A stretch of 64,000 nucleotides of DNA, from contig JADKDJ010000038.1 in the NCBI GenBank assembly GCA_016718405.1, positions 62,001 through 126,000 on the forward strand. The letters run 5' to 3'. Made by a program: the position numbers and the translations under genes. The notes under the pieces were generated by a model. It made no database searches. It had not been told where the DNA came from and was given only the letters and a program-made list of their open reading frames with translations. This document shows, piece after piece, positions 26,748 to 35,143 of the stretch; within the stretch, counting starts at the first letter, position 1, and every line of letters begins with the position of its first letter. This DNA is from Candidatus Rhodoferax odensensis. Lineage in GTDB: Bacteria; Pseudomonadota; Gammaproteobacteria; Burkholderiales; Burkholderiaceae_C.

Positions 26748-28145
26748 ATGTCCAAGATGAATGCAAGCAACGGTAGAAATGTTGTCGTCGTTGGTACCCA
26801 GTGGGGTGACGAGGGCAAGGGAAAACTGGTGGATTGGCTGACTGAAAGCGCGCAGGGCGTGGTGCGGTTTCAGGGCGGCCACAATGCTGGTCACACCCTG
26901 GTGATCAATGGCGTCAAGACCGCCTTGCACCTGATCCCTAGCGGAATCATGCGCCCCGGCGTCAAGTGTTACATCGGCAACGGCGTGGTACTGTCGGCGG
27001 CCAAGCTGTTTGAGGAGATTGAGGGTCTGGAACGGGCGGGCGTCGAGGTGCGCTCGCGCTTGCGCGTCAGCGAGGCGTGTCCGTTGATCCTGCCTTTTCA
27101 TGCGGCATTGGATGTCGCGCGCGAGGCGGCGCGCGAGCAAGGTGGTGTCGAAAAAATCGGTACCACTGGTCGGGGTATTGGCCCGGCCTACGAGGACAAG
27201 ATTGCCCGGCGTGCCTTGCGCGTGCAGGACCTCAAGTACCCGGAACGATTTGCCAGCAAGCTGCGCGTGCTGTTGAGTCTGCACAACCACGTGTTGACCT
27301 CCTACCTGAGCTCGGGCCGGTTCCAGTTTGGCGAAGCGCTCAAGCCCTACATCGTCAACGGCGAGGTTCAGTTCGAGGCTGTGTACGCGGAGGCCATGCG
27401 CCATGCTGAGCTGCTTAAACCGATGATGGCTGATGTGTCGCGTGAGCTCAACGCGGCGCATGCGCAGGGTGCCAATCTGCTTTTTGAAGGCGCTCAGGGT
27501 ACGCTGCTCGACGTGGACCATGGCACCTACCCCTACGTCACGTCGAGTAACTGCGTGGCGGGCAACGCGGCGGCGGGCTCGGGCGTGGGTCCGGGCATGC
27601 TGCACTACATCCTCGGCATTACCAAAGCGTACTGCACACGTGTCGGCGGCGGGCCGTTTCCAACTGAACTTGACTGGGAAACGCCCGGCACGCCGGGTTA
27701 CCACATGAGCACCATCGGTGCCGAAAAGGGCGTGACAACCGGACGCAGTCGACGTTGCGGCTGGTTTGACGCGGCACTGCTCAAGCGCTCGGCGCAGGTC
27801 AATGGTCTGTCAGGCTTGTGCATCACCAAGCTCGACGTGCTCGATGGGTTGGCTGAACTCCAGCTCTGCACCGGTTACGAACTCGACGGCGAGGTGACTG
27901 ATATCCTGCCCATGGGCGCGGACGACATCGAGCGGTGCACACCGATCTATGAAACCATGGCCGGTTGGTCCGATAGCACGGTGGGCGTCACCGACTACGA
28001 CAAGCTGCCGCTCAATGCACGGCGCTACCTGGCGCGTATCGAGGAAGTCGCGGGGGTGCCGATCCACATGGTGTCTACCAGCCCGGACCGGGACCATACG
28101 ATCATGATGCGTCACCCCTACAGCGCGGGCGCGCGCGGCGAGTAG
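26748..28145 (+). CDS. purA: adenylosuccinate synthetase
   Basis: GTP-dependent enzyme making adenylosuccinate from IMP and aspartate, the first committed step to AMP. The 465-residue protein carries GTQWGDEGKGKLVDWL (P-loop and catalytic Asp), GGHNAGHTLV, the QGTLLDVDHGTYPYVTSS region, GVTTGRSRRCGWFDA, and the C-terminal guanine-binding TKLDVLDGL and STSPDRDHTI. Start options are ATG 26748, ATG 26757 and TTG 26742; I list 26748. hisZ-purA adjacency matches other betaproteobacteria. Confidence 0.96.
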   Translation: MSKMNASNGRNVVVVGTQWGDEGKGKLVDWLTESAQGVVRFQGGHNAGHTLVINGVKTALHLIPSGIMRPGVKCYIGNGVVLSAAKLFEEIEGLERAGVEVRSRLRVSEACPLILPFHAALDVAREAAREQGGVEKIGTTGRGIGPAYEDKIARRALRVQDLKYPERFASKLRVLLSLHNHVLTSYLSSGRFQFGEALKPYIVNGEVQFEAVYAEAMRHAELLKPMMADVSRELNAAHAQGANLLFEGAQGTLLDVDHGTYPYVTSSNCVAGNAAAGSGVGPGMLHYILGITKAYCTRVGGGPFPTELDWETPGTPGYHMSTIGAEKGVTTGRSRRCGWFDAALLKRSAQVNGLSGLCITKLDVLDGLAELQLCTGYELDGEVTDILPMGADDIERCTPIYETMAGWSDSTVGVTDYDKLPLNARRYLARIEEVAGVPIHMVSTSPDRDHTIMMRHPYSAGARGE

Positions 28146-28217
28146 GTGAACTGACACAAATCCAGCCGAACCAGACCCAGGCTAGGCCCACCAAGCTATC
28201 AAATCAGGAGCAATTTA

Positions 28218-28742
28218 ATGCTGACCGAAGACGGTAAACACCTGTACGTGAGCTATGACGAGTACCACAATCTGATTGAAAAGCTGGCCATCAAGGTCTA
28301 CCAGTCGGGTTGGCAATTCGACACCATCCTGTGCCTGGCGCGAGGCGGCATGCGTCCAGGCGACATCCTCTCCCGGGTGTTTGACAAGCCATTGGCGATC
28401 ATGTCCACCAGTTCCTACCGGGCCGATGCCGGCACCTTGCAGGGCAACCTGGACATTGCCCGCTACATCACCACGCCCAAGGGTGAGATCGCCGGACGCG
28501 TGTTGTTGGTCGATGACCTGGCCGACTCCGGTCACACGCTGAACGCGGTCATCAATCTGCTCAAGACTGGATACGCACCGATCACCGAGCTGCGCAGCGC
28601 CGTGTTGTGGACCAAGGCGCTGTCCACGTTCACGCCGGACTACTCGGTCGAGTTCTTGCCGACCAACCCCTGGATTCACCAGCCCTTTGAAGGTTACGAC
28701 GCCATGCGTCCGGCGCAACTGATCGAGAAGTGGAAGGTCTGA
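28218..28742 (+). CDS. type I phosphoribosyltransferase (purine salvage-like)
   Basis: A 174-residue PRTase-fold protein. The PRPP-binding signature VLLVDDLADSGHTL is at about 95-108, and an N-terminal ILCLARGGMRPGDILSRV loop plays the pyrophosphate-binding role. The overall form resembles hypoxanthine, guanine or xanthine phosphoribosyltransferases; I cannot assign the base from sequence alone. The position straight after purA and before a sulfur-amino-acid enzyme supports purine salvage. A clear AGGAG lies 8 nt before the ATG, within GCTATCAAATCAGGAGC, a sequence that resembles short repeats elsewhere in the window. Confidence 0.85.
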   Translation: MLTEDGKHLYVSYDEYHNLIEKLAIKVYQSGWQFDTILCLARGGMRPGDILSRVFDKPLAIMSTSSYRADAGTLQGNLDIARYITTPKGEIAGRVLLVDDLADSGHTLNAVINLLKTGYAPITELRSAVLWTKALSTFTPDYSVEFLPTNPWIHQPFEGYDAMRPAQLIEKWKV

Positions 28743-28749
28743 GTCCCTC

Positions 28750-29958
28750 ATGCGCGACCAGTCCACCCAACTGATTCACCACGCCTACACGCCACCCGAA
28801 GGGTTTTCGGCGCCGCAACCCGGCGTGTTCAAGGCATCCACCGTGTTTTTCCCCAGTGCGGCGGCGATGCGCAGCCGGGAATGGAAGGACAAAAGCGCCT
28901 ACACCTACGGCCTGCACGGCACGCCCACCACTTATACGCTGGAAGAACGTCTGTGCGCGCTGGAAGGCGGCTTGCAATGCGTGCTGGCACCCAGCGGGTT
29001 GTCGGCCGTCACCCTGGTGGCCATGGCTCTACTCGCAGCGGGTGATGAGGTCTTGATCCCGGACAATGCCTACGCCCCAAACAAGGCGTTCGCGCAAGGC
29101 GAGCTCAAAGCGTGGGGCATTTCGCATTGCTTCTATGACCCGATGCGCGCGAGCGACCTGGCTGACAAGATCGGCGCGCAGACGCGATTGGTTTGGTTGG
29201 AGGCAGCGGGTTCGGTCACGCTGGAGTTTCCGGACCTGTGTGAACTGGTGCGCACCTGTCGGTCCGCGGGTGTGCCAACGGCGCTGGACAATACCTGGGG
29301 CGCTGGGCTGGCGTTCGCGCCGTTTGATCTGGCGCCAGGACTTGCAGAACCACTGGCGGTGGACATCAGCGTGCACGCGCTGACCAAGTACCCCAGTGGC
29401 GGCGGTGACGTGCTGATGGGCAGCGTCATCACGCGCGATCCGGCGCTGCACCTCAAGATCAAGCTCACCCACATGCGTTTAGGGCTTGGCGTCGGCGCCA
29501 ACGATGCGGAGGCCGTGTTGCGCGCCCTGCCGAGCATGGCGCTGCGCTACCAGGCGCACGATCGGCGCGCACGTACCCTGGCCCAATGGTGCCTGTCGCA
29601 GGATGTGTTTGCCCAGGTGCTGCACCCTGCCTTGTCCGCCTCACCTGGTCATGCCCACTGGGCGGCACTGTGCGGAAGTGATCTCGGCGGTGCCGCGGGC
29701 CTGTTCAGCGTGATCTTCCGGCCAGACGTGGATCCACAGCGGGTGGATGCGTTTTGCGATGCCTTGAAATTGTTCAAAATCGGATACAGCTGGGGCGGGC
29801 CGATCAGTCTTGTGGTGCCCTATGACCTGGCCAGCATGCGCGGCACATGGCCAGAACACCTCGCCCGGGGCACGCTGGTGCGTTTCTCGGCGGGTCTCGA
29901 AGCGGTTTCCGACCTGCAGGCGGACATAGCGCAGGCGCTGCGTCACGCCATGGCCTGA
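28750..29958 (+). CDS. metC: cystathionine beta-lyase (PLP-dependent, Cys/Met metabolism)
   Basis: PLP enzyme of the Cys/Met metabolism family, most like cystathionine beta-lyase, which makes homocysteine, pyruvate and ammonia. The 402 residues include the N-terminal YTYGLHGTPTTYTLEERLCALEGG, cofactor-contacting PSGLSAVTLVAMALLAAGDE, ALDNTWGAG, and the Schiff-base lysine in SVHALTKYPSGGGDVLMGSV. Near the C-terminus, KIGYSWGGPISLV is typical of MetC. A cystathionine gamma-synthase or related lyase is not strictly excluded. It begins 7 nt after the phosphoribosyltransferase stop, so the two are probably co-transcribed. Confidence 0.85.
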   Translation: MRDQSTQLIHHAYTPPEGFSAPQPGVFKASTVFFPSAAAMRSREWKDKSAYTYGLHGTPTTYTLEERLCALEGGLQCVLAPSGLSAVTLVAMALLAAGDEVLIPDNAYAPNKAFAQGELKAWGISHCFYDPMRASDLADKIGAQTRLVWLEAAGSVTLEFPDLCELVRTCRSAGVPTALDNTWGAGLAFAPFDLAPGLAEPLAVDISVHALTKYPSGGGDVLMGSVITRDPALHLKIKLTHMRLGLGVGANDAEAVLRALPSMALRYQAHDRRARTLAQWCLSQDVFAQVLHPALSASPGHAHWAALCGSDLGGAAGLFSVIFRPDVDPQRVDAFCDALKLFKIGYSWGGPISLVVPYDLASMRGTWPEHLARGTLVRFSAGLEAVSDLQADIAQALRHAMA

Positions 29959-30053
29959 TGCGCGATAGGCCCGTCAGGAAAAAAATTCCAACCGGTTCGC
30001 TTGACGCTTCTCCCGAGCTGTTACAGTGCCCACAATCCTATTGAAAGCATATT

Positions 30054-30233
30054 GTGGCCACACCGAACTACGGATACGAAAAACGCCAGAAAGAGCTGGC
30101 CAAGAAGCGCAAGAAGGAAGAAAAGCTCAAGCACAAGGCCGAGCGCAAGGCCGGTGACACGGAGCATCTCCCCACGCAGGGCCAAGACTCCGACACCACC
30201 GGCGACACGCCCACGCCGGGCGAGGCTCAATAG
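30054..30233 (+). CDS. small Lys/Arg-rich hypothetical protein
   Basis: A 59-residue open frame starting at GTG 30054, with GAAAG upstream at suitable spacing. It reads VATPNYGYEKRQKELAKKRK, then continues highly charged (EEKLKHKAERKAG) and ends in a Thr/Gly/Pro/Glu tail. The first half would form a strongly basic helix. I recall similar short KRQKELAKKRKKEEK proteins in Burkholderiales, with no known function. It ends 7 nt before the convergent SMP-30-like gene. Confidence 0.65.
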   Translation: MATPNYGYEKRQKELAKKRKKEEKLKHKAERKAGDTEHLPTQGQDSDTTGDTPTPGEAQ

Positions 30234-30240
30234 AGCACTT

Positions 30241-31338
30241 CTACTTAGGCAGCCAGCCTAGTCCCTTGGCGTGTAGGCTCTGAATGTAGAGTCGGTCGAC
30301 CGTCTCCGTGACCGCCGTGGTCTCGGGGTAGATCCCGCTGGGGTCTTGCAAGTCGGCCACGATCTTGCCATCTTCCGTGAAGGCCATGACGTGGCCATAG
30401 GCCTTGGGGATCGGCCACAGCGCACGTGGCAGGCGTAGCGTCACTTTTCGCAAGAACGGTTGTGGCCCCATCTTGTCGATCACCGGATTGCGCGGTTTGG
30501 CCAGTCCGAGCCAGATTTTTCCGTCCAGCCCACGCATCAAGTTGTCGGGGTAGCCTGGCAGGTTGTCCAGCAGCACTGAGGCCAGCGGGCTGGCCTGGCT
30601 GATGTCGAGTCGATTGGCCTTCACCGAAATCTTCCACACGCGGTACTTGCCGGTCTCATTCACAAACAGAGTCTGTCCATCCTGGCTCAATGCAATGCCA
30701 TTGGCGAAACTCAGGCCTTTGGCCACCAGGCGCGTGGCCCGCGTGAGAGGGTCGTATTCCAGCACACGCCCGGTCGAGGACTGTTCCAGGATGTCGAGCA
30801 CACTCGACTCAAACGTGCCGCCCCAAGCGGCGGGGGCGAAGCGCGTCGAGGCATCAGTCAGGTAGATTTTGCCGCTGGGCGCCACCACCACACCGTCGGC
30901 ATAACGTATCGGGTCGGTATCAACGGTATCGGTCAGCACCGTGACCTGCTTGTCCGCGGAGATGGAGAGCAGGCCCTTGATGGAGTCGGCCGCAATCAGG
31001 TTGCCTGCGGCATCGAAGTCAAAGCCCAGCACGCGACCGCCCGTGTTCACAAACACCTCCCGGGCGCTACCGTCGGGGTTCATGCGAAGGATGTTGCCGC
31101 TCAGCACGGTGGTGTAGAGCTTGCCGTCCTTGGCCAGCACGATGTGCTCGGGGCCCTCTTCGTCGCCCAGCGAGATCAACTTCAGATTGGCCAGCCGGTT
31201 GTTGACGGCGTGTGCACCCTGGTAGCCCGGAGCTGCTGGTGCCGGCCAGTAAACAGGCGTGATCGGTACCGGCCACAGCGTCAGGTAGGCAACGGCGCCA
31301 AGCAGCAGCAGGCCCAGGACAGACAGCGTTTTCTTCAT
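30241..31338 (-). CDS. SMP-30/gluconolactonase or strictosidine-synthase-like beta-propeller protein
   Basis: A 365-residue protein with an N-terminal signal-anchor or signal peptide (KKTLSVLGLLLLGAVAYLTLW) and a six-bladed propeller of the strictosidine synthase/APMAP or SMP-30 group. Repeats include EGPEHIVLAKDGKLYTTVLSG, RYADGVVVAPSGKIYLTDAST, SFANGIALSQDGQTLFVNET and PGYPDNLMRGLDGKIWLGLA. Relatives act as lactonases or esterases, but the substrate cannot be told here. Its start overlaps the selU stop by 4 nt, making it the last gene of an arylesterase-selU-propeller operon. Confidence 0.8.
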   Translation of the reverse strand: MKKTLSVLGLLLLGAVAYLTLWPVPITPVYWPAPAAPGYQGAHAVNNRLANLKLISLGDEEGPEHIVLAKDGKLYTTVLSGNILRMNPDGSAREVFVNTGGRVLGFDFDAAGNLIAADSIKGLLSISADKQVTVLTDTVDTDPIRYADGVVVAPSGKIYLTDASTRFAPAAWGGTFESSVLDILEQSSTGRVLEYDPLTRATRLVAKGLSFANGIALSQDGQTLFVNETGKYRVWKISVKANRLDISQASPLASVLLDNLPGYPDNLMRGLDGKIWLGLAKPRNPVIDKMGPQPFLRKVTLRLPRALWPIPKAYGHVMAFTEDGKIVADLQDPSGIYPETTAVTETVDRLYIQSLHAKGLGWLPK

Positions 31339-32396
31339 GTGATCTCCTTGATCATTCGTTCTGCCAGAACCGCCATCGCCTGGGCAGTGCGGTCGGTCGG
31401 GCTCAGGGTTTGGGCCAGCGGGAATTGGATGAAGTTGCGCCGCATCGATTGCAGGTAACCCGGATCGTAGTGCTCGGTCAGCAGCGACTGCACCACTGCT
31501 TCGATCATGCCGGCGCGGACCGATGCTTTCCAGGCCCCGACCACGGCGCGGCCTCGAAACTCGATCAGCACATCCAGGCGGCTGCAGAACAGCTCGGCAT
31601 CCTGCACGAAGAAGCTGTAATCCTCAACCAGCAAGGCCACGCGCTCAGGGTCGGGCAGGATCAGGTTCAGGCACGGGCTGGCCCGCATGGCTTCGATCAA
31701 TGGCATCGGTACCGCGACGTTGCCCACCTTCTTGCTCTCACTCTCCACAAACACGGGCCGGGTCGGGTCAAACCGGCGCAAGGCATCCCACACCAAGGTG
31801 TCGAATCGTTTTTGGCTAGGCTGCGCCACGCCCGGGATGGCGCCCAGCACCGAACTGCGGTGATTGGCCAGTGCTTCAAGGTCGATGACCTGAGCGCCCT
31901 GCGCTTGCAGCGCCTGCAGCAAACGCGTCTTGCCCGATCCGGTGGTGCCGCAGACGACCCGAAACTGCAGGCCCGGCACGACACGCGCGATATCGAGCAG
32001 CATCGCCGCGCGAAACGCCTTGTAGCCACCTTCGAGCAGGGTGACACGAAAGCCGATCTGATCCAGGATTAGCGCCAGCGATCCACTGCGCTTGCCGCCA
32101 CGCCAGCAGTAGGTCAGCGGCTTCCAGTCCTTGGGTTTGTCAATCACCTCTCGGTCGATGTGGGCGGCGATGTTGCGTGCCGCGATGGCCGCGCCGCGTT
32201 TCTTGGCCTCGAAGGCATTGACCTGGACATACATCGTACCGATGGCATGGCGTTCCTGATCGTTGAGCGTTGGCCAGTTGACGGCGAGCGGCAGGTGATC
32301 GAGCGCGAACTCGCTTTCACTGCGGGCGTCGATGATGGTGTCGAACTCGCCCAGGCGCGCCAGCACCTGCGCGGCGTCTTGCACGGCCAGACTCAT
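31335..32396 (-). CDS. selU: tRNA 2-selenouridine/2-geranylthiouridine synthase SelU (MnmH)
   Basis: Rhodanese/P-loop fusion enzyme that converts 2-thiouridine at tRNA position 34 to 2-selenouridine, via a geranylated intermediate in E. coli. The 353-residue product has the N-terminal rhodanese domain with catalytic Cys in TYCWRGGKRSG and the P-loop VCGTTGSGKT near 145-154. Next come ALANHRSSVLGAIPG and the C-terminal ESESKKVGNVAVP. Start ATG 32396 overlaps the arylesterase stop (ATGA); the longer open frame upstream lies inside that gene. Selenophosphate synthetase (SelD) is not encoded in the window, so selenium use depends on other loci. Confidence 0.93.
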   Translation of the reverse strand: MSLAVQDAAQVLARLGEFDTIIDARSESEFALDHLPLAVNWPTLNDQERHAIGTMYVQVNAFEAKKRGAAIAARNIAAHIDREVIDKPKDWKPLTYCWRGGKRSGSLALILDQIGFRVTLLEGGYKAFRAAMLLDIARVVPGLQFRVVCGTTGSGKTRLLQALQAQGAQVIDLEALANHRSSVLGAIPGVAQPSQKRFDTLVWDALRRFDPTRPVFVESESKKVGNVAVPMPLIEAMRASPCLNLILPDPERVALLVEDYSFFVQDAELFCSRLDVLIEFRGRAVVGAWKASVRAGMIEAVVQSLLTEHYDPGYLQSMRRNFIQFPLAQTLSPTDRTAQAMAVLAERMIKEIT

Positions 32397-33079
32397 TTGA
32401 GCAGCTTTCGCAGTTCGGGCCAGACGTTGTTGAGCATCAGTGGGTGTGCCTCTTCCTTGGGGTGGATGCGGTCCGGCTGAAACCATTTCGTGCTGTCCGC
32501 CGAGTCCGCAATGCCTTTGAGGAAGAACGGCACCAGCGCCGTCTGGCGGCCCTTGGCGACCTCGCTGAACATCTCGGCAAAGCGGCGCGCGTAGTCCTGC
32601 CCGTAGTTGGGTGGCACCTGCATGCCCACCAACAGGACTCGGGCGCCGTTTTGCTGGGCGGCTTGTGTCATGTGTGTCAGGTTGTCTCGTGTCATCTGCA
32701 GAGGTAGGCCGCGGATGGCGTCGTTGGCGCCCAGTTCGATCACGACATGGGTCGGTCGGTGTTGTGCCAGCAGGGCGTCCAGCCGGGAGCGGCCGCCAGA
32801 AGTGGTGTCGCCACTGATGCTGGCGTTGACCACCCGGGCGGCAATTTTTTCCGCGTGCAGTCGCTGCTCCAGTAGCGCCACCCAGCCACTGCCACGGCGC
32901 AACCCGTACTCGGCGCTGAGGGAGTCACCAACCACCAGTATGACGGCCGGACCTGGCGTGGGTTTGTTGCTCACCGACGGCGCGGCCGCCACCGCGGTTG
33001 CGCTGAACAGGGATGACCCCGCCAGGGCAGCTATCACGGAGACTGCGCTAAAGTGACGTCGAACCACAGAAAACCTCAT
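32393..33079 (-). CDS. tesA: TesA-like periplasmic arylesterase / SGNH hydrolase
   Basis: SGNH-family esterase of the TesA (acyl-CoA thioesterase I, lysophospholipase L1) group. It has an N-terminal signal peptide ending near SATAVAAAP. The SGNH blocks are GDSLSAEYGL (catalytic Ser), the block II Gly in ASISGDTTSGG, ELGANDAIRG (block III) and a C-terminal DRIHPKEEAH with catalytic Asp and His. ATG 33079 forms a CATG shared with the divergent ABC ATPase. An alternative GTG at 33067 has a better-placed GAGG and may be the real start. In E. coli tesA is likewise divergent from ybbA. Confidence 0.9.
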   Translation of the reverse strand: MRFSVVRRHFSAVSVIAALAGSSLFSATAVAAAPSVSNKPTPGPAVILVVGDSLSAEYGLRRGSGWVALLEQRLHAEKIAARVVNASISGDTTSGGRSRLDALLAQHRPTHVVIELGANDAIRGLPLQMTRDNLTHMTQAAQQNGARVLLVGMQVPPNYGQDYARRFAEMFSEVAKGRQTALVPFFLKGIADSADSTKWFQPDRIHPKEEAHPLMLNNVWPELRKLLK

Positions 33080-33767
33080 GTCTGAATCCATCATTGCCGT
33101 TGAACACCTCTCCAAGTCAGTTACCGATTCCGCCGGAACCCTCGACATTCTGCGCGATATTGATTTTGTGCTGGCGGCGCGGGAGACTGCGGCCATCGTG
33201 GGCGCCTCGGGTTCGGGCAAGAGCACGCTGCTGTCCATCATCGCGGGCTTGGACACGCCCACGCGTGGTACGGTCCGTTTGGCTGGGCACGACCTGTTTG
33301 CCATGGACGAGGACGCGCGCGCGGCGCTGCGTGCGCAGAAGGTAGGCTTTGTGTTCCAGAGCTTTCAACTGCTGGGCAATCTCACGGCGCTGGAGAACGT
33401 CATGTTGCCGCTTGAACTGGCCGACCGGCGTGACGCGCGCAGGGCGGCCACCGAGATGCTGGCGCGTGTGGGCCTGTCTGAACGCCTGGGTCACTACCCG
33501 AAAGTGCTTAGCGGCGGAGAGCAGCAGCGTGTGGCGCTGGCGCGTGCCTTTGTGGTTCAACCGGCGCTGCTGCTGGCCGACGAGCCAACCGGCAGCCTGG
33601 ACTTTGCCACTGGCGAGAAAGTGATGGAACTGATGTTTGCGCTCAATCAGGAGCTGGGCACCACGCTGGTTCTGGTCACGCACGACCGGGGGATCGCGCA
33701 GCGTTGTCAGCACTGCATCACCATCGAAGCTGGGCGGGTGGTCCCTCAAGGCTCGCCGTCCCAGTAG
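33078..33767 (+). CDS. ybbA: ABC transporter ATP-binding protein (YbbA/LolD type)
   Basis: Cytoplasmic ABC ATPase of the MacB/LolD/YbbA group, 229 residues. Walker A GASGSGKST, Q-loop QSFQLLGNLTALENV, signature LSGGEQQRVALARA, Walker B LLLADEPTGSLD and the switch histidine in VTHD are all intact. In E. coli ybbA is followed by the FtsX-like permease ybbP. Here no permease gene follows, and the next gene is convergent and overlaps its 3' end by 22 nt. Its partner must be encoded elsewhere, or it is an orphan. Confidence 0.88.
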   Translation: MSESIIAVEHLSKSVTDSAGTLDILRDIDFVLAARETAAIVGASGSGKSTLLSIIAGLDTPTRGTVRLAGHDLFAMDEDARAALRAQKVGFVFQSFQLLGNLTALENVMLPLELADRRDARRAATEMLARVGLSERLGHYPKVLSGGEQQRVALARAFVVQPALLLADEPTGSLDFATGEKVMELMFALNQELGTTLVLVTHDRGIAQRCQHCITIEAGRVVPQGSPSQ

Positions 33768-34225
33768 TCAAGGCTGTTGGTGCGTCGCTGAATCAAGGCC
33801 GGGCCTTTGGTAAAGACGCTGGTTTTGCCGGAGTCCGGGTACTCGCAGACCTCCGGGCGCTCTTGCGTACTGATGGACAGGTACTTCAACTCTGCTTGCG
33901 AGGTGTTGAGCAGGTGGTGCGGGTAGTCCGGTCCACAGGGGATGAAGATCACGTCACCGGCCCTCACTGCCAGCATTTCCCCGGCCACGCGGCCGGGCCC
34001 TCGAGGATGATGAACATCTCTTCCTGACTGTGGTGGTAATGGTAAGGGCAGCTCTGTTTGCCTGGCGCCACCGTGTCCACGCCACAGCCGAGCTTCTGAG
34101 CTGCCGTGCCGTCGGAGACGCCGCCCACCATGCTGTCGTACAGGGGCATCCGTTCGAAGTGCTGGCGTGGCAGCTCCGACCAATTGCGGATCAGTTTTGG
34201 CGTAGGCGCGGCGGGGGTCGCTCAT
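33746..34225 (-). pseudogene. cupin-domain protein with compensating frameshifts
   Basis: A small cupin whose homology switches frame twice. From ATG 34225 it reads MSDPRRAYAKT, then the family-like sequence continues in another frame (IRNWSELPRQHFERMPLYDS, KLGCGVDTVAPGKQSCPYHY, HHSQEEMFIILEG). It returns to the first frame for RVAGEMLAVRAGDVIFIPCG, ISTQERPEVCEYPDSGKTSV and DYWDGEP. One extra A in the TTTT/AAAA run at 34195-34198 explains the first break; a net loss of one base modulo three near 33990-34000 explains the second. The metal-binding HYHHSQEE is therefore out of frame. The cause is either consensus error or real decay. Confidence 0.75.
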
Positions 34226-34345
34226 GGGCGTCCTGATCTTGCGGGACGCCGGGGGCGCGCCACCGGGTGGGGTGGCAGTTCGGGCGATGGTAGCGCGACG
34301 CTTGCAGGCGTGGCTCCATGCGTGACTTGCAGGGATAATCCAAGC

Positions 34346-35125
34346 ATGTCCTCTCCCAAAGTGCTGTTCGGTTTTCATGCCGTCGGAGTGCGCCTCAAGA
34401 CTGCGCCCCAATCTATTGTCGAAATCTATTTCGAGCCCACCCGGCGTGACGCGCGCATGCGCCAGTTTCTGGAGAAGGCCAACGAGGCGGGCGTGCGGCT
34501 AATCGAAGCCGACAGCATGCGCCTGGCCAAGCTCAGCGGCGGGCATGGGCATCAGGGGGTGGCGGCGCGGGTGCATGAGCTCAAGCCGGTGCGCTCGCTT
34601 GACGAGTTGCTGGAGCAGCTTGAAGCCAGCCAGGCCGAGTTGCCGCCCGAGCAGCGCCAGGCCGCGTTGATCCTGGTACTCGATGGCGTGACCGATCCCC
34701 ATAACCTGGGCGCCTGCCTGCGCGTCGCCGACGGCGCCGGTGTTCATGCGGTGATTGCGCCCAAAGACCATGCCGTGGGCGTCAACGCCACGGTGGCCAA
34801 GGTCGCCAGCGGCGCTGCCGAGACCGTGCCCTACTTCATGGTGACCAACCTGGCGCGCACCTTAAACGAGCTCAAGGAGCGCAATATCTGGATCATCGGT
34901 ACCAGCGACGTGGCACCCAAGACGCTGTATCAGGCCGACTTAAAGGGGGCAGTGGCGCTGGTCCTGGGTGCCGAAGGCGACGGCATGCGCCAGCTCACCG
35001 CCAAGACCTGTGACGAGTTGGTGAGCATCCCGATGCGCGGTGCCGTCGAGAGCCTGAACGTCTCAGTGGCCAGTGGCATTTGTCTATACGAGGCGCTGCG
35101 CCAGCGGACCTCGGGTGTGTCTTGA
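34346..35125 (+). CDS. rlmB: 23S rRNA (guanosine-2'-O)-methyltransferase RlmB
   Basis: SPOUT (TrmH-type) methyltransferase modifying G2251 in the peptidyl-transferase centre of 23S rRNA. From ATG 34346, preceded by AGGGA, it has 259 residues. The N-terminal substrate-binding domain begins KVLFGFHAVGVRLKT. The knot motifs are present: LVLDGVTDPHNLGACLRVAD, LVLGAEGDGMRQLT and IPMRGAVESLNVSVA. The frame is open further upstream, but that part lies opposite the cupin gene and is not family-like. Confidence 0.95.
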   Translation: MSSPKVLFGFHAVGVRLKTAPQSIVEIYFEPTRRDARMRQFLEKANEAGVRLIEADSMRLAKLSGGHGHQGVAARVHELKPVRSLDELLEQLEASQAELPPEQRQAALILVLDGVTDPHNLGACLRVADGAGVHAVIAPKDHAVGVNATVAKVASGAAETVPYFMVTNLARTLNELKERNIWIIGTSDVAPKTLYQADLKGAVALVLGAEGDGMRQLTAKTCDELVSIPMRGAVESLNVSVASGICLYEALRQRTSGVS

Positions 35126-35143
35126 AACTTGGGAGAACCTGCT

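Noticed and set aside
26502..27704. 400-codon minus-strand frame opposite hisZ and purA
   Set aside because: It is antisense to strongly conserved genes and has no domain-like pattern.
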